Shown here in pieces: positions 53,956 through 63,891 of a stretch of DNA of 64,000 nucleotides. The number at the start of each line of letters is the position of its first letter. The first letter of the stretch is position 1. The translations under genes and the position numbers were made by a program. The stretch lies in contig NZ_MRUL01000014.1 in NCBI RefSeq assembly GCF_002006995.1, positions 46,029-110,028 on the forward strand, in the 5' to 3' direction. The notes under the pieces were generated by a model. That model saw only the letters and a list, made by a program, of their open reading frames with translations, was not told the origin of the DNA and ran no database searches. This DNA comes from Izhakiella australiensis (GTDB lineage: Bacteria > Pseudomonadota > Gammaproteobacteria > Enterobacterales > Enterobacteriaceae).

Positions 53956-54528
53956 ATGCCCGATTCTTTTTACTGGATAAACGAACCCCAACAATGGCAG
54001 CGCAATGACGCAGCTCTGCGGGTAGTTACCGATGAAAATACCGATTTCTGGCGCAAAACCTGGTATGGTTTTGAACGCTTTTCCGGCCACATTTTCGCCA
54101 CCGACGTCGACAACGATTTTACTTTCCAGGTCAGGCTCCGCGCCGAGTTTACTGAGCTTTATGACCAGGCCGGTATTATGTTTATGTCCGATAGCCAGCA
54201 CTGGTTAAAAGCCGGCATTGAATTTAACGACGGCGCGCCAGCGATCGGCAGCGTGCTGACGCTGGAAAACTCGGACTGGGCAACCGGCATCTTTACCGGT
54301 AACCCCCGTGACTTCTGGCTGCGCCTGACGCGCAAGGGCGACAGCCTCAGGCTGCAATACTCCAGCGACGCGCAGCATTGGCCACTGCTGCGCCTGTGCC
54401 ACTTCCCGCACGGCAGCGCAAAGGTCGGCGTAATGTGCTGTACGCCTGAGCGGCGCGGGTTAGTGGTGGATTTCCAGGATATAACCCTCACCCCACCACT
54501 TGATAAGGCGCTGCATGATTTGAGCTAA
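53956..54528 (+). CDS. DUF1349 domain protein
   Basis: The protein has 190 residues behind GGAGGAG. It is a concanavalin-like beta-sandwich of the DUF1349 family: VTDENTDFWRKTWYG near 26, DFTFQVRLRAEFTELYDQAGIMFM near 53, WLKAGIEFNDG and GVMCCTPERRGLVVDF. Its presence in many carbohydrate-related settings suggests glycan binding, but no activity is established. No signal peptide, so cytosolic. Confidence 0.85.
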   Translation: MPDSFYWINEPQQWQRNDAALRVVTDENTDFWRKTWYGFERFSGHIFATDVDNDFTFQVRLRAEFTELYDQAGIMFMSDSQHWLKAGIEFNDGAPAIGSVLTLENSDWATGIFTGNPRDFWLRLTRKGDSLRLQYSSDAQHWPLLRLCHFPHGSAKVGVMCCTPERRGLVVDFQDITLTPPLDKALHDLS

Positions 54529-54544
54529 CTTAGCCGGGCGCCGA

Positions 54545-55162
54545 TTATTTAATTAACAGGCGTATCCCCAGAACCGCCATCAGCCCGCCGCTTAGCCTGT
54601 CGATAACACGCCGGTAATGCAGATAAACCCGCCGGGGTCTTTCGGTGGAAAGCGCCGTGGCAACCATCACATACCAGATAACGTCTATCAGAAAAGCCAT
54701 CACCGGCAGCGCGACATAAAGCCAGGGTGAAAAACTTGCGCTTAACGTTGCAGTAAAAATACTGGCAAATACCAGCGCGGTATGCGGATTGCTCATCTGG
54801 GTAATGACGCCGGTGATAAACGCGCGTGAAGAACTGGCTTGCGGTGCGCTGGATAAATCCGGCGCGCTGCCCGCCGGGCGGCGAAACATTTTCATTGCCA
54901 GCCATAGCAGATAGCAGCCGCCGGCAATCTTCAGCGCCGTATAAAGCCAGGGAACCAGCGTCAGGAGCGCATGCAAACCCGCCAGTGCGATAATAGCAAA
55001 CAGCATCGCGCCGACCCCTAGCCCGAAGGATACGCTGATTGCCGCGCGACGAGAGGAAACCACGGCGGTACGGGCTACCAGTAAAAAACTTGCTCCGGGA
55101 CTCATTGCGCCCAGCAAGATGGCCCCGCTTATAGCCAGTAAGGCCAGAATGTCATTGCCCAT
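54545..55162 (-). CDS. LysE/RhtB-family exporter
   Basis: The start is at 55162 (MGNDILALL) behind GAGGGA; the longer frame adds ten polar residues. It has 205 residues and about six hydrophobic helices. GAILLGAMSPGASFLLVARTAVVSSRRAAISVSFGLGVGAM near 14 is the LysE signature region. It exports amino acids or their derivatives; the substrate is unknown. It converges on the DUF1349 gene with 16 bases between stops. Confidence 0.88.
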   Translation of the reverse strand: MGNDILALLAISGAILLGAMSPGASFLLVARTAVVSSRRAAISVSFGLGVGAMLFAIIALAGLHALLTLVPWLYTALKIAGGCYLLWLAMKMFRRPAGSAPDLSSAPQASSSRAFITGVITQMSNPHTALVFASIFTATLSASFSPWLYVALPVMAFLIDVIWYVMVATALSTERPRRVYLHYRRVIDRLSGGLMAVLGIRLLIK

Positions 55163-55381
55163 GCTCTTTCCCTCAAAGAATGACGCCGCCATAGCAGAAG
55201 ATTTTATTAAACAACTTTTTTTGTTGCTTGGACAGAAAATCGCGCGCGCAAGCCGCCGCCTTTTTTAATTTTTCATAGAAGTGGCAGGCAGTACGCATGC
55301 CTGTCAGACGGAGGAGAAATAGCCTGCACCGGGATTGGCGGAACAGGCTGATAATGCAGTCGTCGTATTCAGAACGCTCAG
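55163..55381. other. Spacer before the receptor remnant
   Basis: These 219 bases hold the LysE promoter on the minus strand and no recognisable gene. A short AT tract (AACAACTTTTTTTGTTG) near 55210 forms a small inverted repeat. Confidence 0.3.
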
Positions 55382-55553
55382 TTAGAAAGTTAACTCCATT
55401 GATAATCTGATGGTTTTTCCGGGAATCGGCATTGAGACTATCGTGCCAGGATCATACGCATACTCATTCGTCACATTATCTCTATTAAAATATGCCGTTG
55501 CATTTTTGTTCACCTTCCACTCAGTGAATAAATTAATGGTACTGTAATCATCC
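55382..55553 (-). pseudogene. 3' remnant of a TonB-dependent receptor gene
   Basis: On the minus strand an open frame of about 57 residues ends at TAA (55384-55382). Its text NLFTEWKVNKNATAYFNRDNVTN, EYAYDPGTIV, PIPGKTIRLSMELTF has the pattern of the last strands of a TonB-dependent barrel, including the terminal Phe. Nothing upstream continues the frame, because the GIY-YIG gene begins its 3' end within a few bases. It marks the likely left junction of the defence island. Confidence 0.75.
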
Positions 55554-55555
55554 CG

Positions 55556-56017
55556 CTAAACTCTGTTAAGAGGTGGAGTCTCACCAAATTTCGCAAGATA
55601 GCGCTGAAAAAACGTCTGTTCAAGTTCGCCGGGATTATCACTGACCCACATGAACATTTTAAGGTGCTCATACGGATAACGCTTCTGATAGCGCTCATCA
55701 CGCCAATAACGCTGTCCGGTCTGGTGCTTACTCTGCAGATATTTAGGGCTAAAGGAGCGAGCCAGATCGCCTGTACGATGGCAAAATAATTTAGCCATGC
55801 CTATGTATAAAATCCCGTCCTGATCATTGTCTAATACTCGCGGTATGGTGAGCGCTTGCCCATCATCGTCGAAGCTCCGTAGAACATAAACCCCGCCAGC
55901 ATTCAGATATAAAGGGTTTACCGTAGAGTAAAATTCTTGAGTCGGCAGCAGAAGATCTGAAAGTTGTTGCTTGAAGCTGTACCCACTGAGATCCATTTCC
56001 TCTAATTCCCATTTCAT
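55556..56017 (-). CDS. GIY-YIG-nuclease-like protein
   Basis: The protein has 153 residues. GGVYVL (41-46) and ILYIGMA (69-75) form the GIY-YIG core strands; Arg 87 in LARSF and Glu 133 in ELEQTFF are the expected catalytic Arg and Glu, and PPLNR at the end is typical of the fold. The 20-residue insert between the two core strands is longer than usual. It lies next to a TIR gene in the same direction with 123 bases between, so a shared role in phage defence is plausible. Met 8 is an alternative start. Confidence 0.7.
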   Translation of the reverse strand: MKWELEEMDLSGYSFKQQLSDLLLPTQEFYSTVNPLYLNAGGVYVLRSFDDDGQALTIPRVLDNDQDGILYIGMAKLFCHRTGDLARSFSPKYLQSKHQTGQRYWRDERYQKRYPYEHLKMFMWVSDNPGELEQTFFQRYLAKFGETPPLNRV

Positions 56018-56140
56018 TGGTTATCAGTTCGCTACGCAAGTCCCGTAGTATTGAGAAGCTAAAATGCCATTACCTTAACCGAGATGGGCTTTGGCTGATC
56101 ATCAGTATGACCGTATCACTTTTGCTGGTACGGGCTACAT

Positions 56141-57118
56141 TTAGCGATTACGCTGTTGAATAGGGCTAAAGAACATATCCCATAAATGTTCTGCCATGCC
56201 TTCGTTAGTCAGCAACGAATCCATTGAATTGCTGTACCCCAATCCCATCATGGTGCGGAACCCAAGTGTTTGCCCATTATCCGCAACACTAAGACTTTCA
56301 TTGCAACTATTACGAGTCACACCACTTTGACTGTAGCTGATATCCCCGAATCCCATATTACGACTGCCACACCAAACTCCGCACTGACCAACATTGCTAC
56401 CGTTGATATACACAGCACAAGTGAAAGAATCTGCATCAGGCCGATGGAAATCGACGTCTAACCCTGCATGGCGCTTTTTGAGTTCGTCCAGCGAGTTTGC
56501 AAAATAACGAGCTACATACTCAAAACCCTCACGACGGGCCCGATCTTTATCGAGGTCAGTAAAACTCTTTGGTAAAGAAAGATTGCTGGAACGCGGTGTA
56601 AAAATCGTTTCCGGAGTTTGAAGCAATGGATTGGCCGAAGGCTGGGAAGGAATAAGCGTGCTCTGCTGTGGTTTTCTCGCATTCATATCAGCAATAGCAC
56701 GAGAAACAGCATTTACGACCTGAACATAGCCTTCATCGTGGCTGGAGAATTTGGTAATGGGCTTTCCGTCAGTTGTTGCTGCCATAATGCTGCCGAATGG
56801 CAACTGTTGCCAGGCACACTCTCTTAAGATCACAGGAATGACCACGGCCTCGTCTCGTTTATGCCGCGCCAACGCATTGGTCATCTCTACTTCATAGCAA
56901 TAATCAGAAGCAATAAAATCACTGCTAATAAGCAGTAAGATTATATCTGCTTCGGAAAAATACTGATCAATCCGGCGTTCAAACTCTTGCCCAGGAACAA
57001 TGCGTCGATCGTGCCATGTAGTGATTTTCCCGGCTCGCTTCAGAGGTGACAGATGCTTCTCCAGTTCATTGCGAAGTGCTTCATCTACATGAGAATAAGA
57101 AAAAACGAGAGTGGTCAT
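56141..57118 (-). CDS. TIR-domain protein with unknown C-terminal domain
   Basis: The start is at 57118 (MTTLVFSYSH), with AGGAG 12 bases upstream, giving 325 residues. Residues 1-130 form a bacterial TIR domain: VFSYSHVDEAL, ITTWHDRRIVPGQEFERRI, ADIILLLISSDFIASDYCYEVEM with candidate NADase glutamate 76 or 78. After a Pro/Ser-rich linker (about 150-190), residues 195-325 are a separate domain with GVWCGSRNMGFGDISYSQSG and LGYSNSMDSLLTNEGMAEHLWDMFF, possibly the trigger sensor. Defence by NAD depletion is known for several TIR systems and is inferred here. Confidence 0.85.
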   Translation of the reverse strand: MTTLVFSYSHVDEALRNELEKHLSPLKRAGKITTWHDRRIVPGQEFERRIDQYFSEADIILLLISSDFIASDYCYEVEMTNALARHKRDEAVVIPVILRECAWQQLPFGSIMAATTDGKPITKFSSHDEGYVQVVNAVSRAIADMNARKPQQSTLIPSQPSANPLLQTPETIFTPRSSNLSLPKSFTDLDKDRARREGFEYVARYFANSLDELKKRHAGLDVDFHRPDADSFTCAVYINGSNVGQCGVWCGSRNMGFGDISYSQSGVTRNSCNESLSVADNGQTLGFRTMMGLGYSNSMDSLLTNEGMAEHLWDMFFSPIQQRNR

Positions 57119-57343
57119 AATGGTGAAATGCTCCTGACTGTTACTGTCTTTAGGGCTATTCTGAGCCCACAATATAAAAAAATCACGCTATCGACTTTAA
57201 TTAATAGATGCTTGGTCTATTTAAAGTTGTTACAGCAGCCGATTCATAGCCTCCCATATGCCATCCAGCTCACTCCGTCAGCAAATTTAGTGTGATATTC
57301 TTTCCAGAAATCCTGTTGTATCGATGACATAAGGCAATGATTG

Positions 57344-60300
57344 ATGGAGCAGTCTCTCAATTTTGAAATGTTGCGTAGCCAGTGGCCAGAACTGGCAGAG
57401 CTGGGATTAATGGCAGAACGCTATGTTCACACCGACCCGGAAAGCAGTCTGGTGAAGCTTCGCAACTACACCGAATTAATGGTGCGTTGGTTGTACCGTC
57501 AGGAACGATTGCCTGAAGGTATCAGAGCGAATCTTTACGATTTAATGAACGCTGATGTCTTTACTAGCATGATGCCAGAAGCCATCATCATGAAAATGGA
57601 TGCGCTGCGTATCCACGGCAACCGCGCCGCGCACGGTGGACGTATCAAAGCCAAAGATACCTACTGGCTGCTTAAGGAAGCGTATTTGTTAGGGGTCTGG
57701 CTGTATGTTCGTTACGCCCACGGTAATGTTGATAACTGCCCCAAATTTTCACTTCCTCCGTTAACACAATCGTCAGGTCGTGCAGAAGAAAAACGTCTGG
57801 AAGATGCTATCAGGGCTCAGGATGAAAGCCGCGAGCGCGAACTGGCACTACAACGCGCACTACAGCAGGAACAAGAAAAAGCTGAACACCTCACTCAGCG
57901 CCTGAATGAAGCCAGAGCACGTAACCAGCATGTTGCTGATATCCTTTCCATTGATGAAGCGGAAACCCGCCGCCGCCTGATTGACTCCCGTCTGCTTGCT
58001 GCTGACTGGAATGTAGGCGAAGAACTTAACAATACCGATCAGGTTACACAGGAACATCCAGTTAGAGAACAGCCTACCGCGACCGGTGACGGTTATGCGG
58101 ACTATGTCTTGTGGGATGAGGCACACAAACCGCTGGCGGTGGTGGAAGCAAAAAAAACCAGCGTTAATGCCGAGCAAGGGCGAATTCAGGCCCGGTTGTA
58201 TGCAGACTGGCTGGAAAAAGAATATGGTCAGCGTCCGGTCATCTTCTACACCAACGGCTACGATATCTGGCTGTGGGACGACCATAAAACTCATGGTTAT
58301 CCTCCGCGTCGGGTATTTGGCTTCTACAGCAAGGAAAGCCTGCAATACCTTATTCAGCAGCGTGAAACCCGTCTACCGCTGAACAGTGTGTCGCATGTTA
58401 AAGATAACGAAGGTAAGACAGTTGCCGGACGTTTGTATCAGCTTGAAACCATTGCCCGCGTCAGCGAACGGTTTACTAACAAGTACCGGCAATCGTTAAT
58501 TGTTCAGGCTACTGGTACAGGCAAAACTCGCGTGGCAATTGCGCTAAGCAAACTGATGATTGATGCCCGTTGGGTAAAACGCGTTCTGTTCCTTTGCGAC
58601 CGTAAAGAGCTGCGCAAACAGGCGGCAAATGCCTTCAATCAATTCACCAATGAGCCGCTGTATGTGGTCGGGAAATCGAAAAAAGCAGACAGGCAGAACG
58701 CTAGGATCTACATTGCCACTTATCCCGGCATGATGAAAATCATGGACCATTTTGATGTCGGTTATTTCGATCTGATCATCGCCGATGAATCCCACCGCTC
58801 TATCTACAACGTCTACGGCGACCTGTTTAAGTATTTTGATGCCCTCCAGATTGGCCTGACGGCCACGCCGATCGACATGGTGAGTAAAACAACTTTCGGC
58901 CTGTTTGGTTGTGAAGGTCGTATCCCTACCGCCAACTACAGCCTGGAAGATGCCATCGCCGATAACAATCTGGTTCCCTATGAGGTTGTTACGCACACCA
59001 CGGAATTCCTGCGCGAAGGCATCAAACGGGAGAAGTTAAGCGACGCACAAATCCGCGAACTGGAAGAACAGGGTATCGATCCCAATACGCTGGAATTTGA
59101 TGGCAAGGCGCTGGATGAGGCGATCTACAACAAAGACACCAACCGCTATATCCTGCGTAACCTGATGGAAAATGGCCTGAAAGATCGGGACGGCCAACTG
59201 CCAGGTAAAACCATCATTTTCGCCCGTAACCACAAACACGCACTGCTGTTGAATGAATTGTTCGACGACATGTATCCGCAGTTTTCCGGACGCTTCTGCC
59301 AGGTCATCGACAACTACGATCCCCGCGCCGAGCAACTGATTGACGATTTTAAAGGGCTGGATGAAAGCACCAACAAAGAGCTGACCATTGCTATTTCCGT
59401 TGACATGCTTGATACCGGCATTGATGTCCCGGAAATTGTGAATCTGGTCTTTGCCAAGCCGGTTAAATCGAAAGTGAAGTTCTGGCAGATGATTGGCCGA
59501 GGTACGCGTCTTTGTTCAGGGTTGTACGGCTACGATGAAAACGGCAAACCGCTGGATAAACAAAAATTCCGTATCTTCGATCACTGGGGCAATTTTGAGT
59601 ATCACGAGCTGCATACCGAAGAGGCCGAAGTCACAGCGACAAAATCGCTGGCGCAAAAACGCTTTGAAGCGTGGGTTATGCTGGGGGCTGCTGCGCAGCG
59701 CAAGTTCGACAAACAGGCGGTGGATTTAGTCGCTCACCAGCTCCGCGAGCAGATCAATGCGCTGGATGAAAAGTCGATTGCCATACAGGAAAAGTGGCAG
59801 CAAAAAGCGCAGTACAGCGATGAAAAAGTACTGCGCCAGCTTTCCCCGAAAACACAGCAGGATCTGCTATCTGTCCTGGCCCCGCTGATACAGTGGCTGG
59901 ACGTGCGCGGGCAAAGCGATGCCATGCGCTTTGATATGGATATTCTGGCGGCGCAAACTGCCCGTTATACCAACCCGGAAGAGCTGGATTTGCTCTGGCC
60001 GGTCATCATCGAGAAAGTGGAACGTCTACCGCCGCATCTGACTCAGGTGCAGCAACAGGGACAGCGGATTAATCAACTTCGTGATTTAGGCTGGTGGAAG
60101 CAAGCCAGCCTGGAAGAACTGGAGGATATCCGCATTCATCTGCGCGGCATCATGCACTTGATGGAAAAAGATGCGACGCCGAAATTTGGTTCGATACAGG
60201 TGGATATTACTGAAGATGCGAATCTGATCCAGACGGAGGCCCGCAAAACCAACATCCGCTCGATTGATTTCAAACTGTATCGCCAGCAGGTTCAGGGAGC

Positions 60301-60757
60301 GCTGGAGCCGCTGTTCCAGCAAAACCCGGTGCTGAAAAAAATCCGCAACGGCGAGCCGGTAACACAAGGCGAACTGGATGAGTTGGCAAAACTGGTGCTG
60401 ATCCAAAACCCCAACGTTGATATCCGGGCGCTGAAAGAGTTCTATCCGCAGGCGACCGCCAGCCTGGATAAACTTTTACGTACCATCATCGGGATGGACA
60501 GCGATGCGGTAGAAGTACGTTTTGCACAGTTCGCCGCTGATAACAGCCTGACCAGCCAGCAACTGCGCTTCCTGTCACTGCTGAAAAACCACATCCGCGA
60601 TTACGGCACCATTGAAATTCGGCAACTCTTTGAACAGCCGTTTACGCACATCCACAACGAAGGCGTTACTGGCGTATTCCCGGATCTAGAGCAGATCGTC
60701 CGGTTGCAAAAGATAGTCGAAGAGCTGGGTGTTGTGACCGACGCAGCGACGGTATAA
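57344..60757 (+). CDS. hsdR: Type I restriction enzyme subunit HsdR
   Basis: The ATG at 57344 is used; a TTG 3 bases earlier is rejected. It has 1137 residues. An N-terminal DUF4145-like helical domain (1-130) and coiled coil (150-200) precede the nuclease domain with Asp 253, Glu 268 and Lys 270 (ADYVLWDE...VVEAKK). The helicase follows: Walker A TGTGKT at 390-395, DESH at 481-484, and LTATPID. The C-terminal region matches the EcoEI-R-type coupling domain. It cleaves DNA after ATP-driven translocation by the HsdM/HsdS complex. A terminator separates it from hsdM. Confidence 0.95.
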   Translation: MEQSLNFEMLRSQWPELAELGLMAERYVHTDPESSLVKLRNYTELMVRWLYRQERLPEGIRANLYDLMNADVFTSMMPEAIIMKMDALRIHGNRAAHGGRIKAKDTYWLLKEAYLLGVWLYVRYAHGNVDNCPKFSLPPLTQSSGRAEEKRLEDAIRAQDESRERELALQRALQQEQEKAEHLTQRLNEARARNQHVADILSIDEAETRRRLIDSRLLAADWNVGEELNNTDQVTQEHPVREQPTATGDGYADYVLWDEAHKPLAVVEAKKTSVNAEQGRIQARLYADWLEKEYGQRPVIFYTNGYDIWLWDDHKTHGYPPRRVFGFYSKESLQYLIQQRETRLPLNSVSHVKDNEGKTVAGRLYQLETIARVSERFTNKYRQSLIVQATGTGKTRVAIALSKLMIDARWVKRVLFLCDRKELRKQAANAFNQFTNEPLYVVGKSKKADRQNARIYIATYPGMMKIMDHFDVGYFDLIIADESHRSIYNVYGDLFKYFDALQIGLTATPIDMVSKTTFGLFGCEGRIPTANYSLEDAIADNNLVPYEVVTHTTEFLREGIKREKLSDAQIRELEEQGIDPNTLEFDGKALDEAIYNKDTNRYILRNLMENGLKDRDGQLPGKTIIFARNHKHALLLNELFDDMYPQFSGRFCQVIDNYDPRAEQLIDDFKGLDESTNKELTIAISVDMLDTGIDVPEIVNLVFAKPVKSKVKFWQMIGRGTRLCSGLYGYDENGKPLDKQKFRIFDHWGNFEYHELHTEEAEVTATKSLAQKRFEAWVMLGAAAQRKFDKQAVDLVAHQLREQINALDEKSIAIQEKWQQKAQYSDEKVLRQLSPKTQQDLLSVLAPLIQWLDVRGQSDAMRFDMDILAAQTARYTNPEELDLLWPVIIEKVERLPPHLTQVQQQGQRINQLRDLGWWKQASLEELEDIRIHLRGIMHLMEKDATPKFGSIQVDITEDANLIQTEARKTNIRSIDFKLYRQQVQGALEPLFQQNPVLKKIRNGEPVTQGELDELAKLVLIQNPNVDIRALKEFYPQATASLDKLLRTIIGMDSDAVEVRFAQFAADNSLTSQQLRFLSLLKNHIRDYGTIEIRQLFEQPFTHIHNEGVTGVFPDLEQIVRLQKIVEELGVVTDAATV

Positions 60758-60769
60758 TACACACATGAC

Positions 60770-60791
60770 AAGCCCCGGCAGCGGGGCTTTT
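60770..60791 (+). terminator. Intrinsic terminator between hsdR and hsdM
   Basis: AAGCCCCG/CGGGGCTTTT with a short GCAG loop lies 12 bases after the hsdR stop codon. hsdM therefore needs read-through or its own promoter in the 29 bases that follow. Confidence 0.85.
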
Positions 60792-60820
60792 GTATTTAAA
60801 ACAGGATATAAACGCTAACA

Positions 60821-62455
60821 ATGATTACCGGTGACTTAAAAAGTAAAATCGACGGCCTGTGGGAAGATTTCTGGGTGGGTGGTATCACCAACCCGCTGAC
60901 CGTAATCGAACAGATCACCTATCTGATGTATTCCCGGATGCTGGATACCCAGGAACAACGCGACGAGAAGCTTAAACAAATCGCGGGTATTGATTTTAAA
61001 CCGCGTTTTGCGCCAGAACAGCAGGAGTTCCGTTTCAGTCACTATAGCAACCTTGGCTCGGATGAGATGATGGAAGTGGTGCGCGATGGCGTATTCCAGC
61101 ATTTCCGTCAGCTCGGCCAAGCCGATGCGTCGAAGGTAACGCTGCTGGGCAACTTTATGAAAGATGCCCGTCTGGAGATTGTTAAGCCGTCACTGCTGAC
61201 CAAAGCGGTTGAGGTGATCAAAAACCTGCCATTGGATCGCGGCGATACCAAAGGCGACCTTTACGAATACCTGTTAAGCAAGCTGACAACTGCCGGAATC
61301 AACGGCCAGTTCCGCACGCCGCGCCACATTATCCGCACGATGGTTGAAATGATGGAGCTGAATCCCGCCCGCGGCGAGACGATTTGCGATCCTGCCTGTG
61401 GCACCGGTGGCTTTCTGGCGACCAGCTATGAATATCTGCTGGAAAAATACAGCTCGCTGGAATCCATTCATACTGAGATTGGCACCAACGAACGTGGCGA
61501 GCTGGAAGAGCAAAAAATCTTTACCGGCGATCTGCTGACACCGTGGCGTAACCATGTAGATAACAATATGTTCCACGGTTACGATTTTGATACCACCATG
61601 CTGCGTATCGCCGCTATGAACCTGATTATGCACGGCGTGGAAGCGCCGGATATCCACTATCAGGACACCATGAGCCAGAGCTTCAGCACCAATTTCCCAC
61701 AGGCCAGTAAAAACGCCTTTAACCTGATCCTCGCGAACCCGCCGTTTACTGGTTCTCTGGATGAGGAAGATATCGACGCCACACTGTCGGCAATGGTGAA
61801 AACCAAAAAAACCGAGCTGTTGTTCCTGGCGCGTATTCTGCAAATGCTGAAAGTGGGCGGGCGCAGTGCCACTATCGTGCCGCAGGGCGTGCTGTTTGGT
61901 TCCAGTAAGGCGCACCAGTCACTTCGCAAAACGCTGGTGGAAGATAACCAACTGGAAGCGGTGATCAACCTGCCTTCCGGCGTATTTAAACCTTACGCTG
62001 GCGTGGCGACGGCGATCCTGATCTTTACCAAAGGCGGCCAGACGGATGAGGTCTGGTTCTATGACCTGCAAAATGATGGCTACAGCCTGGATGACAAGCG
62101 TAACCCGATAAAAGACAACGACCTGCCGCATCTGCTGGCAAGCTGGAAGCATTACCGTACTTTACGCGGGCTACCGGTTGATAACTTTATGGGTGAGAAA
62201 TTAGCCTCATTGTTGAAACAACAGTCCCCGGAAAGGATTGATGCTGGCGTTGATTTTAAAGATCGCACGCAGGCGGTGTTTGTGGTGCCGAAGGAGGAAC
62301 TTGCGGCGCAGAAATACGATCTCTCCATTAACCGTTATAAAGAAGTCGTATATCAGGCGGAGGAGTATGAAGATCCGAAGGTGATGCTGAAACGATTAAA
62401 AGATCTGGAAAAAGAGATTCAGGCGGATCTGGATGAGCTGGAGGGGATGCTGTGA
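60821..62455 (+). CDS. hsdM: Type I DNA methyltransferase subunit HsdM
   Basis: The protein has 544 residues. An N-terminal helical domain (1-140) precedes the methylase fold, with the SAM-binding [10 protein letters not shown] at 190-199 and the catalytic NPPF at 306-309, the N6-adenine type. A C-terminal helix-rich tail (510-544) contacts HsdS. It methylates adenine in the target sequence and forms the modification core. The HsdS start overlaps its stop (GTGA). Confidence 0.95.
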   Translation: MITGDLKSKIDGLWEDFWVGGITNPLTVIEQITYLMYSRMLDTQEQRDEKLKQIAGIDFKPRFAPEQQEFRFSHYSNLGSDEMMEVVRDGVFQHFRQLGQADASKVTLLGNFMKDARLEIVKPSLLTKAVEVIKNLPLDRGDTKGDLYEYLLSKLTTAGINGQFRTPRHIIRTMVEMMELNPARGETICDPACGTGGFLATSYEYLLEKYSSLESIHTEIGTNERGELEEQKIFTGDLLTPWRNHVDNNMFHGYDFDTTMLRIAAMNLIMHGVEAPDIHYQDTMSQSFSTNFPQASKNAFNLILANPPFTGSLDEEDIDATLSAMVKTKKTELLFLARILQMLKVGGRSATIVPQGVLFGSSKAHQSLRKTLVEDNQLEAVINLPSGVFKPYAGVATAILIFTKGGQTDEVWFYDLQNDGYSLDDKRNPIKDNDLPHLLASWKHYRTLRGLPVDNFMGEKLASLLKQQSPERIDAGVDFKDRTQAVFVVPKEELAAQKYDLSINRYKEVVYQAEEYEDPKVMLKRLKDLEKEIQADLDELEGML

Positions 62456-63651
62456 GTGGGCGTTATTTAAAAATTGAGGATTTTTGTAGCACCGGTAGTG
62501 GTGGAACACCCAGTAAGTCAAAGCCTGAGTATTATGAGGGGGGAGATATCCCTTGGGTTAAATCAGGAGACCTTAAAGATTCAACAATTTATAAGGCGAA
62601 TGAGTATATTACAGCCGCAGGGCTAGAAAATAGCAGTGCAAAAATAGTTGAGAAAGACTCAATCTTAATAGCAATGTATGGAGCCACTGTTGGCCGCTTG
62701 GCCATTTTAGGAATTAATGCAGCGATTAATCAAGCCATCTGCAACATCAGGCCAGATACGACAATCGCTGATATGAGGTATCTCTATTACTTCTTGAAGA
62801 GCAAATTCAGTTATTTTGTCGAAAATGCGGTTGGTGGGGCTCAACCTAATATTAGCCAAGGATTTATTAAGTCATTGGAAGTTCCTCTTCCTTCCTTAAG
62901 TGAACAAAAACGTATCGCAGCTATTCTTGATAAAGCCAATGGTATATATCAAAAACGCCAGAAAGCTATCAAATTGGCTGATGATTTTTTACGTGCTACG
63001 TTTTTGGAGATGTTTGGCGACCCTGTGTCCAATCCAAAGGGGTGGAAGGTAAAACCTTTAAAAGAACTCTCTGTAAAAATAGCTAGTGGTTCTACACCTA
63101 AAGGTGGGAGCAAGGTTTATGTTGATAAAGGGATTACCTTTTTTAGAAGCCAAAATGTTTGGAAAAATGATATCAGGCTAGATGATGTCGCGTACATTGA
63201 TGAAAAAACCCATAATAGTCTAAAAAAAAGCAGTCTAAAAAATAAAGATATATTGATGACTAAAACGGGGCGATTCAATACAGAAAACAGTAGCCTTGGT
63301 CGTGCAGCTTTGTTTTTGGGAAAGGACGACAGTGCAAATGTCAATGGTCACGTTTATTTAATAAGACTAAAATCAGGGATGCTACATGAATTCATTGTAT
63401 ATATTTTAACTTCGAATGAATATCGTGAACATATTCGTGAGGTTTGTGTGGGGGGAATAGATAAAAGACAAATAAATAAGGAACACATTGAAGACTTCCC
63501 TATTATCTGTCCGCCAGATGATCTCCAAATTGAGTTTATGAGGAAGCTAAATCTCATTCAAAAAATACGCTCAAATGCTATGACTGGGTTGAAAGAGGTT
63601 ACCCCTCTATTTAACACACTCAGCCAAAAAGCTTTTTCTGATGGATTTTAA
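62452..63651 (+). CDS. hsdS: Type I specificity subunit HsdS
   Basis: The protein has 399 residues with a GTG start overlapping hsdM. There are two target-recognition domains: residues about 1-155, opening with CSTGSGGTPSKSKPEYY, and about 200-370, with IASGSTPKGGSKVY. Central (LPSLSEQKRIAAILDKANGIYQKR) and C-terminal helical spacers define the separation of half-sites. The gene is strongly AT-rich beside hsdR and hsdM, as usual for exchanged HsdS genes. The recognised sequence cannot be read from the protein. Confidence 0.93.
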   Translation: MSGRYLKIEDFCSTGSGGTPSKSKPEYYEGGDIPWVKSGDLKDSTIYKANEYITAAGLENSSAKIVEKDSILIAMYGATVGRLAILGINAAINQAICNIRPDTTIADMRYLYYFLKSKFSYFVENAVGGAQPNISQGFIKSLEVPLPSLSEQKRIAAILDKANGIYQKRQKAIKLADDFLRATFLEMFGDPVSNPKGWKVKPLKELSVKIASGSTPKGGSKVYVDKGITFFRSQNVWKNDIRLDDVAYIDEKTHNSLKKSSLKNKDILMTKTGRFNTENSSLGRAALFLGKDDSANVNGHVYLIRLKSGMLHEFIVYILTSNEYREHIREVCVGGIDKRQINKEHIEDFPIICPPDDLQIEFMRKLNLIQKIRSNAMTGLKEVTPLFNTLSQKAFSDGF

Positions 63652-63891
63652 AAAGTGGGAATGTTCGGTGAAACTCAGATAAATCCACCACCGGTAGCCA
63701 ACCGTTTGAATTTAGTGAGATTTGGCGATTTGTACCACACTAATTATCTTTTTAGTGCGCACCATACTGGTAGTGTGCTGTAGCAAAATTATGGCTTGGT
63801 AGAGGCTAGGAAGTGATCTCTTCCCTTTAAACAGTACCGGTGTAAAGTAGTGTTTCTGGCTTTTCTTCGTTCGAAAAGGAACTGAAATACG
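63652..63891. other. Left end region of an IS element, boundary unresolved
   Basis: This is about 240 AT-rich bases between hsdS and the transposase start. CACACTA near 63735 and TAGTGTG near 63773 form an inverted repeat. The exact terminal inverted repeat and target duplication cannot be set without the other end. Confidence 0.4.

Noticed and set aside
53749..54201. 150-codon minus-strand ORF overlapping the DUF1349 gene
   Set aside because: The half over the DUF1349 gene is a shadow; only the short part left of 53955 might be a gene remnant, reported separately with low confidence.
55200..55260. Short AACAA/TTGTT repeat considered as an attachment site
   Set aside because: No matching copy is visible at the other side of the island and no integrase gene is in the window.
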